NCBI GenBank assembly: GCA_003331985.1
Contig: QOQK01000002.1
Coordinates: 1-64,000, forward strand
Length of the DNA stretch: 64,000 nt
Reading direction: 5' to 3'
Source: PS1 clade bacterium
GTDB lineage: Bacteria > Pseudomonadota > Alphaproteobacteria > RS24
This document shows, one piece after another, positions 49,472 to 58,672 of the stretch. The first letter of the stretch is position 1, and every line of letters starts with the position of its first letter. The notes beneath the pieces are model-generated. The model ran no database searches. It worked only from the letters and a program-made list of their open reading frames with translations, and was not told the DNA's origin. The position numbers and the translations under genes were made by a program.

Positions 49472-50086
49472 ATGCTTGATAAGGATGTCACGGCCATGCA
49501 ATTGGATAGCCTTGAAAACATAAAAAAAGGTTTTCGGTCACTTCGGACCTTTGGTTTCTGCCTCTGCCTTACAATATTAACCGTTCCGTTGAAGGCCAAT
49601 GCTCAAGGTTTTGGTAAGGAAAGTGACATGGTTAAGGGCGCAAAAAATAATAGCGTCGGCGTCATGGAGCGCGGATTTATTGAAGGTCACAGCCCCAATA
49701 GTCGAAGCCGAGAAGGTGATCCTGTGCTCGTTATTGTTGCAGAAAATGGTTATGAACTTGGTGTTAGGTATCTGATTTCAAGAGGGGCTAGGGTCAATGA
49801 CCGCGGCCTCAATAATCGGACGCCGCTTGGGGTAGCTGCAGCGGCAGGTCATTCAGCTATCCTCGAACATTTGCTAAAAGGAGGTGCAGACCCTGATAAA
49901 ACCGGTCTGCGACGTGAAGTGCCGCTTATTAGAGCCGCACGAAATGGTCACCTTGAGGCTGTGAAGGTGTTGATAGAAAACGGCGCTTATCCTGATGATA
50001 CGGATTTAACCGGTCGGACGGCACTCGATTGGGCACGTGAACAACGCCATCGGAAAATTGTCTCTTATTTAGAAGCTCAAGAGTAA
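49472..50086 (+). CDS. Secreted ankyrin-repeat protein
   Basis: 204 residues. A signal peptide (FGFCLCLTILTVPLKANAQ) is followed by about three to four ankyrin repeats: VLVIVAENGYELGVRYLISRGARVN, TPLGVAAAAGHSAILEHLLKGGADP and PLIRAARNGHLEAVKVLIENGAYP. It is predicted periplasmic. Such repeats bind proteins; the partner is unknown. Its stop is directly followed by the regB ATG, so the two are probably translated from one mRNA. An ATG at 49496 is an alternative start. Confidence 0.88.
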   Translation: MLDKDVTAMQLDSLENIKKGFRSLRTFGFCLCLTILTVPLKANAQGFGKESDMVKGAKNNSVGVMERGFIEGHSPNSRSREGDPVLVIVAENGYELGVRYLISRGARVNDRGLNNRTPLGVAAAAGHSAILEHLLKGGADPDKTGLRREVPLIRAARNGHLEAVKVLIENGAYPDDTDLTGRTALDWAREQRHRKIVSYLEAQE

Positions 50087-51427
50087 ATGTCTGAAAAAAT
50101 CGCTGACGCTAACTTTTATGGTGGTACTCGCCAATCAGCTCAGTTTTTGACCCGTGATGCTGGGGTGCTTTTGCGGGTGCAAACACTGCTACGTTGGCTG
50201 GCGGTTTCTGGTCAATCGGTAACAATTTTTATTGTCGGTTTTGTGCTTGAGTACCAAATGCCACTTTTGTCGTGTATTGGGCTGGTCTTAATGTCTGTGG
50301 CGGTCAATATCGGTCTTTGGCTTTATTATCCATCCAATTATCGTCTATCGCCAAAATTTGCCGCAGCCTATCTGTTGTATGATTTACTGCAGTTGACTGC
50401 GCTTTTATTTATGACTGGCGGTCTTGCTAATCCTTTTATTGTGATGATCCTTGCGCCCGTGACTGTCTCCGCAACGGTTTTGACTGCTAGAGCCACTTTG
50501 TTGTTGGTGGGTATGTCTTGTGCGGTTATCAGCCTTTTGGCTTATTTCCATATGCCGTTGCCCTGGAAAGGGGAGCCGCCGAATTTTCCTGAAATTTATC
50601 TGCTTGGCGTTTGGGCGGCATTGATGCTTGGTTTGGCATTTATTTCGGCTTACGTCTGGCGCATTAGCCATGAGGGACGTCGGATGAGTGCAGCGAGTAC
50701 GGCCTTGCAACAAGTGCTTGCCCGTGAGCACAGATTATCTGCCTTGGATGGATTGGCTGCCGCTGCCGCGCATCAGCTTGGGACACCACTTGGGACAATC
50801 GGTCTGATAGCTAAGGAATTACAATCTAGTCCACTCGTTGACAGTGAGTTAGCAGAGGATTTGCAATCTTTGCTCACCGAAACCAAACGTTGCAAGGAAA
50901 TACTGTCCTCTCTAACCACACAATCTGATCAGGGAGACACTATTTTTTCTCGTATGTCCCTGTCTGCGCTTATACAGGAAGCCATTGATGAGGCTGGCGG
51001 GCATGATAAGGATATCTTCGTAAAGATTGAGCCTGAGGACATATCCGAGCCTTATGTTATCCGACAGCCTGAAATTATTTATGGTCTAGGAAATCTCATT
51101 GAGAATGCGGGAGAATTTGCAATAAATTCGGTCGCTGTTACGTCCAAGATTGAGGCGCAAAGTATTGAAATTTGTGTGTCTGATGACGGGCCGGGCTTTG
51201 CCTATGACATTCTTCCCCGATTGGGTGAGCCTTGGTTGACCTCGCGTCCGGCTTCGGGCGATATGACGGCGCAATCCGGCATGGGTTTAGGGTTTTTTAT
51301 TGCCAAAACTTTGCTGGAGAGAACCGGTGGACAAGTCGTGGCGACAAATAAAACATCACCTGAAAAGGGGGCAATGATCAAAGTAAAATGGTCACGAGCA
51401 GTTTTAGAGACCATTCCGGAAGCTTGA
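50087..51427 (+). CDS. regB: RegB/PrrB/ActS-type redox sensor histidine kinase
   Basis: 446 residues. Five to six transmembrane helices (residues about 35-205) include the quinone-binding signature GGLANPF near residue 111. The H-box AAAAAHQLGTPLGTI has the phospho-accepting His at residue 229. A Cys at residue 269 (ETKRCKEIL) matches the place of the redox-active Cys265 of Rhodobacter RegB. An HATPase domain ends the protein (NLIENAGEFA, DDGPGF, GMGLGFFIAKTLLERTGG). It signals aerobic/anaerobic redox state to RegA. Confidence 0.93.
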   Translation: MSEKIADANFYGGTRQSAQFLTRDAGVLLRVQTLLRWLAVSGQSVTIFIVGFVLEYQMPLLSCIGLVLMSVAVNIGLWLYYPSNYRLSPKFAAAYLLYDLLQLTALLFMTGGLANPFIVMILAPVTVSATVLTARATLLLVGMSCAVISLLAYFHMPLPWKGEPPNFPEIYLLGVWAALMLGLAFISAYVWRISHEGRRMSAASTALQQVLAREHRLSALDGLAAAAAHQLGTPLGTIGLIAKELQSSPLVDSELAEDLQSLLTETKRCKEILSSLTTQSDQGDTIFSRMSLSALIQEAIDEAGGHDKDIFVKIEPEDISEPYVIRQPEIIYGLGNLIENAGEFAINSVAVTSKIEAQSIEICVSDDGPGFAYDILPRLGEPWLTSRPASGDMTAQSGMGLGFFIAKTLLERTGGQVVATNKTSPEKGAMIKVKWSRAVLETIPEA

Positions 51428-51501
51428 AATAGCGATAATCACCAGAAGTTTCCAGAACCATTAGCTGCAAATTTGCGTATTGAGTTTGTTAACCTATATA
51501 T

Positions 51502-52101
51502 ATGTTAGAACCTTCATCGGTTAATGAGGATATTGTGACTGATATTGCGCAAGATACGGAAGAAATCATACTCCCAGAGGGTAAAACCATGCTTCTGGTT
51601 GACGACGACCTGCCATGGTTGACTCGGCTTGCCCGTGCTATGGAGCGCCGTGGGTATATCGTCAGTATTGCTGATAATGTGGCTGAGGGATTGGTGCTGG
51701 CTAAAAGCGTCAAGCCTGCCTACGCCGTCGTGGATATGCGTCTTCAGGATGGTAATGGTATGGATGTTATTGAAGCCGTCCAACAGGTGAACCCTGATGG
51801 GCGTGTGATTATGCTCACCGGTTATGGTAATATCACAACTGCTGTTGAGGCTGTTAAAAAGGGAGCAGTGGATTATCTCGCCAAGCCTGCCGATGCTGAT
51901 GAGATCGAAGCGGCTCTTACGGTAAATGGCGCATCCAAACCAAAACCACCTGAAAACCCTATGTCTGCAGACCGAGTCAGGTGGGAGCATATTCAGCGTG
52001 TATATGAACTTTGCGACCGCAATGTTTCTGAGACGGCTCGGCGGTTAAATATGCATCGCCGCACGTTACAAAGAATTCTCGCTAAACGCGCCCCCCGATA
52101 A
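51502..52101 (+). CDS. regA: RegA/PrrA/ActR response regulator
   Basis: 199 residues. Receiver domain with DDD near residue 33, the phospho-acceptor Asp78 (YAVVDMRLQDGNG), TGYGNI and the Lys in DYLAKPADADEI. A Pro-rich linker (KPKPPENP) and the Fis-type HTH HIQRVYELCDRNVSETARRLNMHRRTLQRILAKRAPR follow, nearly invariant in the RegA family. The N-terminus is longer than usual. ATG 51502 has no ribosome binding site and follows a TATATA stretch directly, so either the mRNA is leaderless or the GTG near 51536, preceded by GAGG, is used. Confidence 0.92.
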   Translation: MLEPSSVNEDIVTDIAQDTEEIILPEGKTMLLVDDDLPWLTRLARAMERRGYIVSIADNVAEGLVLAKSVKPAYAVVDMRLQDGNGMDVIEAVQQVNPDGRVIMLTGYGNITTAVEAVKKGAVDYLAKPADADEIEAALTVNGASKPKPPENPMSADRVRWEHIQRVYELCDRNVSETARRLNMHRRTLQRILAKRAPR

Positions 52102-52122
52102 ATTATTTAAAGATTAAAGCTG

Positions 52123-53151
52123 TTAGGCTCGTTTCTCGTGCAAAGGGGTGGGGGGACGACTATTTGTTGGTTCTTTATCCAAGGCCGGCTCTTCAAAAGC
52201 CGCAAGCGCCTCGATACCCAATTTGGACATCAGGGCGGCATCCTTATCGCGTCCCGGATTGTCAGTAGTCAGCAGCTCATCACCGACAAAAATTGAATTT
52301 GCACCGGCAAAGAAACACAGTGCTTGCATTTCATCTGACATTTCTTCACGCCCTGCCGAAAGTCTCACAGTAGATCGGGGCATCATTATGCGAGCGACAG
52401 CGATACAGCGAACAAAGTCAATTGAATGGGGAAGATTGACATTTTCTAGCTTAGTACCGGGAATGGCAATGAGCTGGTTAATCGGAATGGAGTCCGGGTG
52501 AGTGGCAAGATTTGCCAGTGTGCGAAGCATCTCAGCCCGATCAAGTATTTTTTCTCCCATCCCGATAATGCCGCCACAGCAGACTTTCATGCCGCTATCT
52601 CTCACAACATCAAGCGTATCAAGGCGATCTTGGAAGGTTCTGGTGGTGATGATTTCACCGTAAAATTCTTCGGAGGTATCAATGTTGTGATTATAATAAT
52701 CTAACCCGGCGTCAGCCAGTTCTTTGGCTTGCTCCTCAGTCAGCATGCCGAGTGTTGCGCATGTTTCCATCCCCATGTCCCGCACGCCGCTTATCATAGC
52801 CTTAAGGTTTTCCATATCCCGGTCTTTGGGGGAGCGCCATGCCGCGCCCATGCAATAGCGTGTTGCGCCGCCTTCTTTGGCTTTGCGGGCTTCGCTCAAA
52901 ACTTCTTCAACAGCCATTAGTTTGCTGGCGCCCAAATCTGACTCGGCAAATGCCGATTGGCTGCAATAGCCACAATCCTCTGGACACCCACCTGTTTTAA
53001 TAGATAGAAGCTGGCACATTTGCACTTCATTCGGATTGAAAAATTTCCGATGAATTGTCTGGGCCTCAAAAATCAGATCATTAAAAGGGAGGTCAAAAAG
53101 GGCCTGCACTTCTTCCGCAGTCCAATCATGGCGTATTATTTGAGTGGTCAT
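52123..53151 (-). CDS. bioB: Biotin synthase
   Basis: About 342 residues, a radical-SAM enzyme that converts dethiobiotin to biotin. The cluster motif is [15 protein letters not shown] (C-x3-C-x2-C); later motifs [13 protein letters not shown] and [11 protein letters not shown] are typical. ATG 53151 is preceded by GAGGTAGAT; a longer frame upstream is spurious. No other biotin genes are near. Convergent with regA, 21 bases between stops. Confidence 0.96.
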   Translation of the reverse strand: MTTQIIRHDWTAEEVQALFDLPFNDLIFEAQTIHRKFFNPNEVQMCQLLSIKTGGCPEDCGYCSQSAFAESDLGASKLMAVEEVLSEARKAKEGGATRYCMGAAWRSPKDRDMENLKAMISGVRDMGMETCATLGMLTEEQAKELADAGLDYYNHNIDTSEEFYGEIITTRTFQDRLDTLDVVRDSGMKVCCGGIIGMGEKILDRAEMLRTLANLATHPDSIPINQLIAIPGTKLENVNLPHSIDFVRCIAVARIMMPRSTVRLSAGREEMSDEMQALCFFAGANSIFVGDELLTTDNPGRDKDAALMSKLGIEALAAFEEPALDKEPTNSRPPTPLHEKRA

Positions 53152-53238
53152 ATCTACCTCTTTTGTGATTAGCCAATTTACGATTTTTAGGTGATTATGC
53201 AAGCCTAGTGCTCGATTATGCCTTAGAAAGATGAGCCA

Positions 53239-53553
53239 ATGGATACATCCAATAAAATGGACGGAAAAGCAAAAGTGAAGCCTTGCTATGCCTATGTGCT
53301 TGGCTCGTGGTCCGATTGCGCCAAGGGCGGGAGTCCGCGTCTTTATTCCGGTTGGACGCATGATCTTGAAAAACGACTAGCAGCCCACAACGCCGGAAAA
53401 GGCGCTAAGGCCACCAGAGGCCGAGACTGGCAGATTTTACATTTTGAAACATTTAAAACTCGTGGGGCAGCAATGTCTCGTGAGGCCGAGCTAAAAAAAA
53501 CCCTTAAAACCAATCGATCTTTGCGCCAAGAGATGTTCGCCCGCAAAGATTAG
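53239..53553 (+). CDS. GIY-YIG nuclease-family small protein (UPF0213/YhbQ-like)
   Basis: 104 residues with one GIY-YIG domain. The GIY and YIG strands appear as CYAYVLGS and [14 protein letters not shown], and the [14 protein letters not shown] loop is typical of the YhbQ/UPF0213 group. The C-terminal Glu-Lys rich helix carries the usual catalytic Glu region (SREAELKKT). Suggested to act on DNA, but its role is not settled. It is divergent from bioB. Confidence 0.88.
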   Translation: MDTSNKMDGKAKVKPCYAYVLGSWSDCAKGGSPRLYSGWTHDLEKRLAAHNAGKGAKATRGRDWQILHFETFKTRGAAMSREAELKKTLKTNRSLRQEMFARKD

Positions 53554-53585
53554 TGCTCCCTCAGGCTTATATGGTTAAAGTGTCT

Positions 53586-54386
53586 TCAAATAGCCTCAAA
53601 AGCTGTTACGTCTAACCAGCCAAAATCGTCTGAAAGGAAGTGAATATTGTTCCCTGTGCGGTGACGTTCCATCGCGCAGAGAGACCAGTTATTACTTATC
53701 TTCATACCCAGTAATTTACTTAAAGATGAAGCGTCATAGCGTTGGATTTTATCCATTTTGATATAGTCCCGGATAAGGTTAAATACCTTCGAGCCGATAA
53801 TGTTCGCCGCTTCGTTCATGCCACTTTCCCGCAAATGGTCGAAAATGGCATATTGAGGCTTTATGGCTGTAACAAAATTTTTCAGAATATCAGGTGTTAG
53901 ATAGTAGCTGATGCCTTCCATAATCAAAAAAGTTGGTCTGTGCTGTTGCCAACCGGCGCGTTTTAATTTGTCGATAATTGATGAAGCGTCGGCAAGATCG
54001 CCCTCAATAAGATGAAGTCTTGGATTGCTGATTAACTCTGCTTTTATGGACATTTGTTCGCGGTCAATTTCAAAAATGTCTAACCCTTTATGGCGTTGCG
54101 TCACTTCCAACCCCAGCGGGTCAAGACCCGCGGCACCTGATATGATTTGCATTGAAGGGTTTTTAGCCAAAGTTTCATTGATATGATGGAGGATCATGTG
54201 CTTGCGATTGAAAATGACTTCCGCATATTCCGGCCAAATTGCGTTACAAGCTTCATGTAGGCTCTGTCCGGCTGACAGGTCGAGGTGGGAAAGATAATCC
54301 TCTACAGCTTTGGAATGATAAACCTGACCCTGCAAAAAACGCAGTGCCAGAGCTGACGTCTCAGATAATTTTATAGATTCTACCAT
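53586..54386 (-). CDS. Putative SAM-dependent methyltransferase (LCMT/PPM-like)
   Basis: About 266 residues. Segments fit the leucine carboxyl methyltransferase-like family: IISGAAGLDPLGLE (SAM-binding glycine loop), DIFEIDREQMSIKAELI, LIEGDLAD and FLIMEGISYYLTPDIL. The substrate is unknown; bacterial members often act in polyketide or small-molecule methylation, but no such cluster is here. ATG 54386 was chosen; an earlier TTG adds a Lys/Asn-rich extension. Confidence 0.72.
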   Translation of the reverse strand: MVESIKLSETSALALRFLQGQVYHSKAVEDYLSHLDLSAGQSLHEACNAIWPEYAEVIFNRKHMILHHINETLAKNPSMQIISGAAGLDPLGLEVTQRHKGLDIFEIDREQMSIKAELISNPRLHLIEGDLADASSIIDKLKRAGWQQHRPTFLIMEGISYYLTPDILKNFVTAIKPQYAIFDHLRESGMNEAANIIGSKVFNLIRDYIKMDKIQRYDASSLSKLLGMKISNNWSLCAMERHRTGNNIHFLSDDFGWLDVTAFEAI

Positions 54387-54535
54387 TTTATTTTTCTTCT
54401 TTTGGTTGCCTGATAATACCAATAATTCTGATGGAATAAAAAATTGGTTTGTCCGTTAGGAGCTTTTATTGCGTCCGGTAGAATATGTGTCTAGGTTGAG
54501 CGATAATGTGAAAATAGTTCAGGGGGACTTCGATT

Positions 54536-55699
54536 ATGAATAATGAAAAAGAATTCAGTCTGGTTGTGTATGGTGCCAGCGGCTTTACGGGGCGTCTGGT
54601 TGCCGAATACCTTGCTGCACAATATGGCGACAATCTGAAATGGGCTATGGCCGGTCGTAATGAAGAAAAGCTTAAATCGGTCAGAGAAGAAGTAGGTGCA
54701 GGTGATGTGCCGCTTATCATCGCTGACTCTGATGACGAGGCCTCTTTAAAAAGTATGGTCGCCCGGGCAGATGTTGTTCTAACAACGACAGGGCCTTATC
54801 AGCTTTATGGGGAAGGTTTGCTCAAAGCCTGCGCCGAAGCGGGCACTCATTATGTTGATTTATGCGGTGAGCCGGGCTGGATGTATGACATGATTGGTAA
54901 ATATCAGGATACAGCCAGTAATAGCGGCGCCCGTCTTGTGTTTAGCTGTGGCTTTGACTCAGTGCCTTTTGATTTAGGTGTGCAATATGTTCAAAAAGCC
55001 GCCATTGATAAATGGGATAATCCTGCAGGACGTGTCAGAGGTCGTGTCCGCGCAATGAATGGCGAGTTTTCTGGCGGTACGGCCGCGTCATTTAAGGCGA
55101 CCGTGAAATCTTTAGAGACACGCCCAGAGCTTTTCAACGTGCTGATTGACCCTTTCAGTCTGGCGGGCAAGGCCGGCCCTGAGCAACCTGCTGATAACAA
55201 GCCTTATGAAGATGATGTTTTGGGGGCATGGGTGGCGCCTTTTATCATGGCAGCGATTAACACCAAAAATGTTCACCGCTCAAATGCTCTTATGGATTAT
55301 GCCTATGGTGAGAATTTTCTTTATGATGAAATGATGGTGACTGGGTTTGGAGACGAAGGCAAAGCTGTTGCCGAATACGTCACCAAAGCTTCACCACTTG
55401 ATGGTGATAATGTGCCTCAGCCTGGGGAGGGCCCGTCAAAGGAGAAGCGTGAGTCTGGGAATTATGATGTGCTGTTTCTAGCTGAAGGAGCAGATGGTTC
55501 TGTACTCAAAGCCTCCGTTAAAGGAGATATGGACCCTGGATATGGCTCAACCTCCAAAATGATTGCTGAGAGTGCCTTGTGCCTTGTGCAAGATTGTGGG
55601 GAACTTGGTGGAGGTATTTATACCGCTGCGTCCGCCATGGGAGATAAGCTTGTTACAAGACTTGAGGCCAATGCCGGCCTCACATTTAGCATGGAATAA
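54536..55699 (+). CDS. Saccharopine dehydrogenase-like / trans-acting enoyl reductase family protein
   Basis: 387 residues. N-terminal Rossmann domain with VYGASGFTGRLVAEYLA, typical of the saccharopine dehydrogenase NADP-binding family; TTTGPYQLYGEGLLKACAEAGTHYVDLCGE and FSCGFDSVPFDLG are signatures of the enoyl-reductase-like branch found in mycobacteria, plants and animals. A true lysine-pathway role is unlikely. Substrate unknown; a lipid or other reductive step is the best guess. GGGGA is upstream of the ATG. A 79-base inverted-repeat element follows the stop. Confidence 0.85.
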   Translation: MNNEKEFSLVVYGASGFTGRLVAEYLAAQYGDNLKWAMAGRNEEKLKSVREEVGAGDVPLIIADSDDEASLKSMVARADVVLTTTGPYQLYGEGLLKACAEAGTHYVDLCGEPGWMYDMIGKYQDTASNSGARLVFSCGFDSVPFDLGVQYVQKAAIDKWDNPAGRVRGRVRAMNGEFSGGTAASFKATVKSLETRPELFNVLIDPFSLAGKAGPEQPADNKPYEDDVLGAWVAPFIMAAINTKNVHRSNALMDYAYGENFLYDEMMVTGFGDEGKAVAEYVTKASPLDGDNVPQPGEGPSKEKRESGNYDVLFLAEGADGSVLKASVKGDMDPGYGSTSKMIAESALCLVQDCGELGGGIYTAASAMGDKLVTRLEANAGLTFSME

Positions 55700-55703
55700 T
55701 TAA

Positions 55704-55782
55704 ATAGGGAGACTGTTTTTAGTTTGAGGATGGTGGGGGGCGTCACTAATTTCCCCTTACTCACTTGGGACAGTCTCCCTAT
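55704..55782. repeat. 79-bp element with perfect 13-bp terminal inverted repeats
   Basis: ATAGGGAGACTGT (55704-55716) and ACAGTCTCCCTAT (55770-55782) are exact complements around a 53-base centre that holds a GGGG/CCCC inner stem. It fills most of the gap between two convergent genes. It may be a long bidirectional terminator hairpin, or a small mobile element (MITE) with TA at each end; a single copy cannot decide. Confidence 0.7.
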
Positions 55783-55804
55783 AATTTCCAGGCTTAGGGT
55801 ATGC

Positions 55805-57892
55805 CTAGAAATTCCTGCGTAAAGAAACTCTTGCATTGAGAGGCTCCCCAACAGAAGCCTGGTGGCTACTGTGAGAATGCGGGAAGTACAACTCGTCAGT
55901 TAAATTTTCAACGTTAAGAGTAATCGTGGTTTCTTCAGAGACGTGGTAATATGCAGCTAAGTCAATCCGCTCATAATCAGGTAACTTCCTTGAGGTATTA
56001 TTATTACCAATAAAAGACTCATCCTGATATGTCATGCCAAGCCCTAAACCGAACTTGTCGTTAACATCATACATGCCCCAAAGAGAGAAGGTAGTCTCAG
56101 GTATCTCCCGAGGAGACCCACCTGAAGATGTCTCGCCCTCCATATTACTGTAACCAGCAGTTATAGATAATTTGTCTGATACATTGCCCTTTAGTTGCAT
56201 CTCAAATCCGTCAACTGTCAGTCCAGTCACTTCTGAAGTTTCACCAGTTACGCTATCACGAACAGCTTGAACTTGTTCGCTGTCGAAGTAGCTGAGTGTG
56301 AAACTTAGGTCATCCTGAATGTCCCATTTGAAACCAATTTCAGTATTTTCAAATACATCGGGGTCAAGACGCGCGTTTGATGCAGATAGTTTTTTAAATT
56401 GCTCACCAGATCTAGGCAAGAAACTTTCACTGTAGCTTACGAATAAAGATGTATTCTCTTGAGGTTTGAAAATTAAACCAGCTCGAGGAGAAAATTCCTC
56501 ATCTTTTCTGGAAGTTGTGACAGCATCGTCAACGTCAACCACTGTAATGTCAAACGAGTCAAAGCGGCCGCCCAACATAATTTTAAACTGATCAGACAAA
56601 TCAATCTGGTCTTGGATGAAGAAAGACGTGACTTTAATATCTGATGTTGTTTTGTTACTTAGGTCGGTTGTGAAGTCTACAGAACTTGCCTGCCCAGCGG
56701 CATTGGTAGCAAAGTTCATTGGTCTGGTTACGTTGAAAGTCTCATTATCGTCTTGAGTATTTGAAAAATATGTATTGAAACGGAAATTTTTATTTTCAGT
56801 GTCAACTTGTTCTGCACCAAGTAAAACAGTATGGCCGATGCTTCCCGTATTGAATTCACTAACTAAATTACCTGAAACTATAAAGTTATTGCGTTCTGTA
56901 GGGTCACGATAACCATCCATTGTTACAATATTTGTGGTGGCGTCATATCCAGATGCATAGAGATTTTGGTACATTTTCTCAAAATCGCTATGTTGCACAA
57001 CAATATTACCCTTCAGGGTGTCAGAGAATTCGTGGCTCAGGATACCCTTAACAATGTCAGCCTTTAAAGTTGTGACGTTTATATCAGGGTCACCAAAAGT
57101 AATTTTTTCGAACGCTTCTACAGGCACTCCACTAGCGGTCGGCACACCTCTATCGATAAATCTTTCATGATTTGCGTGTTCATAGGAAAGATCTAAAGAA
57201 GTTTTCTCACCGAGTTGAATTTTGAGAGTTGGGTTGAAGCCATACCTGTCGCCATCATAATAGTCCCTATGGTTTTCCAGGTAATCATTGTGAGCATTGA
57301 CCCTTAATGCCATGTTGTCACTTAGTGGGGTATTGAAGTCAAAAGAAAAATCATATGCTCCGAATGTGTCAAAACCTAAATCGATCGACCCAAATTCCTC
57401 ACCTATTTGACCTTTTTTTGTCACACGGTTAACTATACCGCCTGTTCCGCCTCTCCCGAAAAGTAGGGCATTGGGTCCGCGCAAGATTTCTACTTGCTCT
57501 AAGTTATATAGTGAGCGGTAATACTGAACATCGTCCCTGATGCCGTCCATATAGAAGTCAGCAGTAGAGCGCACACCTCTAAAAACTATTGCATCACGGT
57601 GGCCTTCGCCCTGTGATGTGTTCACACCTGGTGTATATCTAGCTATATCGCCAATAGAACGGAATCCCTGCGATCTGATATCTTCATCAGTTATAATAGA
57701 TAAACTTTGAGGAACGTTAAGGATTGGAACTGGTGTTTTAAGAGAATTAACCTGATCCGAATAAAGAACTTTACCCTTAACAATAATTTCATCAGTCGTT
57801 TGGGCTAAAGTAATAGTATGGCCAAAAGCCAACAATACTAAGCAACTTGCAAAACTTCTTAAAAGTCTTAAGGATATTAAATTATATTTCAT
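55805..57892 (-). CDS. TonB-dependent siderophore receptor
   Basis: About 695 residues. Signal peptide (LLRSFASCLVLLAFGHTITLAQ), a plug domain (PVPILNVPQSLSIITDEDIRSQGFRSIGDIARYTPGV; VEILRGPNALLFGRGGTGGIVN) and a 22-strand barrel ending in the outer-membrane signature LNARVSLRRNF with terminal Phe. It resembles the FhuA/FpvA/FcuA-type ferric siderophore receptors; the ligand is unknown. ATG 57892 has AGGAA upstream. The gene looks more AT-rich than its neighbours by eye, and no TonB, siderophore or ABC uptake genes are beside it, so lateral gain is possible. Confidence 0.92.
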   Translation of the reverse strand: MKYNLISLRLLRSFASCLVLLAFGHTITLAQTTDEIIVKGKVLYSDQVNSLKTPVPILNVPQSLSIITDEDIRSQGFRSIGDIARYTPGVNTSQGEGHRDAIVFRGVRSTADFYMDGIRDDVQYYRSLYNLEQVEILRGPNALLFGRGGTGGIVNRVTKKGQIGEEFGSIDLGFDTFGAYDFSFDFNTPLSDNMALRVNAHNDYLENHRDYYDGDRYGFNPTLKIQLGEKTSLDLSYEHANHERFIDRGVPTASGVPVEAFEKITFGDPDINVTTLKADIVKGILSHEFSDTLKGNIVVQHSDFEKMYQNLYASGYDATTNIVTMDGYRDPTERNNFIVSGNLVSEFNTGSIGHTVLLGAEQVDTENKNFRFNTYFSNTQDDNETFNVTRPMNFATNAAGQASSVDFTTDLSNKTTSDIKVTSFFIQDQIDLSDQFKIMLGGRFDSFDITVVDVDDAVTTSRKDEEFSPRAGLIFKPQENTSLFVSYSESFLPRSGEQFKKLSASNARLDPDVFENTEIGFKWDIQDDLSFTLSYFDSEQVQAVRDSVTGETSEVTGLTVDGFEMQLKGNVSDKLSITAGYSNMEGETSSGGSPREIPETTFSLWGMYDVNDKFGLGLGMTYQDESFIGNNNTSRKLPDYERIDLAAYYHVSEETTITLNVENLTDELYFPHSHSSHQASVGEPLNARVSLRRNF

Positions 57893-57962
57893 TTGCACAA
57901 TTTCCTTCATATAGCATAAGCCGTGTACTTGAGAATTAATCTCAATTGGGTTTTTTATTGTA

Positions 57963-57982
57963 AATGATAATGAGTTGCAATA
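57963..57982. promoter_or_regulatory. Possible Fur-box-like element upstream of the TonB receptor
   Basis: Read on the minus strand, CTCATTATCATTT (within 57963-57982) resembles half of the Fur box (TGATAAT-N-ATTATCA); the other half is poor. It is 71 bases upstream of the receptor start. Iron control of the receptor is expected, but the operator is uncertain. Confidence 0.3.
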
Positions 57983-58092
57983 ACAAAAACATCTATTTTC
58001 AATTTTTTTTCGTAAATCAAACATGAACTTCAAAAATCAATTCTTCTGTAGAACAACAAAAGCCTTCAAAAAGCGGCTCATAGGGTCAATTT

Positions 58093-58659
58093 ATGAACTA
58101 TTCACAATCAATGCGTCTCGGATCCTTTTTTAGTGAAATTTTGCCTCTGGCGAGTTTTTTCATATTTTATCGCCTTTATGGGCTTTATGCTGCAGCAATA
58201 GCGGGAGTCACCGTTTCGGCCTTCATGTTGCTTTATTTCTGGCTGTTGGAACGCCGTGTAGCCAAATTTGTGGTTTTTTCAACGCTGTTTTCGGGTGTGC
58301 TGACAGCTACGGCGATTTTGTCATCCGAAAAATTGCTTATTAAAATCCAACCAACAATTTCTTCACTTGTTATGGCGGGTGTTTTGCTTGGTGGGCTGTT
58401 ACGCGGGAAAGCTATGATGCAGGTTTTTTTCGGTACTCAATTTAGGTTAACCGAGACAACATGGTTTCAGCTCAGTTTTCGCTGGGGACTTTTTTTCTTA
58501 ACTGCGGCTATCGGTAATGAATTGGCTTGGCGTTATTTAAGTGAAGAAAATTGGGTAATGTTCAGAACTTTTGTCATGTCACCGGCAACAGGAATTTTTA
58601 TGTTGTCACAATTACCGCTTACCCTTCGAGGGCGCTTGCCCCTTGAGGAAGATAGCTAA
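58093..58659 (+). CDS. yciB: Septation/inner-membrane protein YciB (IspZ family)
   Basis: 188 residues, five or so hydrophobic helices. Family marks: N-terminal SFFSEILPLASFFIFY, LLGGLLRGKAMMQVFF and TETTWFQLSFRWGLFFLTAAIGNELAWRY. YciB/IspZ is an inner-membrane protein tied to envelope synthesis and cell division. In alphaproteobacteria it is often near cytochrome or ftsY genes; here it lies between the TonB receptor (divergent) and a photolyase gene (convergent, 13 bases between stops). Confidence 0.9.
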   Translation: MNYSQSMRLGSFFSEILPLASFFIFYRLYGLYAAAIAGVTVSAFMLLYFWLLERRVAKFVVFSTLFSGVLTATAILSSEKLLIKIQPTISSLVMAGVLLGGLLRGKAMMQVFFGTQFRLTETTWFQLSFRWGLFFLTAAIGNELAWRYLSEENWVMFRTFVMSPATGIFMLSQLPLTLRGRLPLEEDS

Positions 58660-58672
58660 ATTTTCTTAAATT

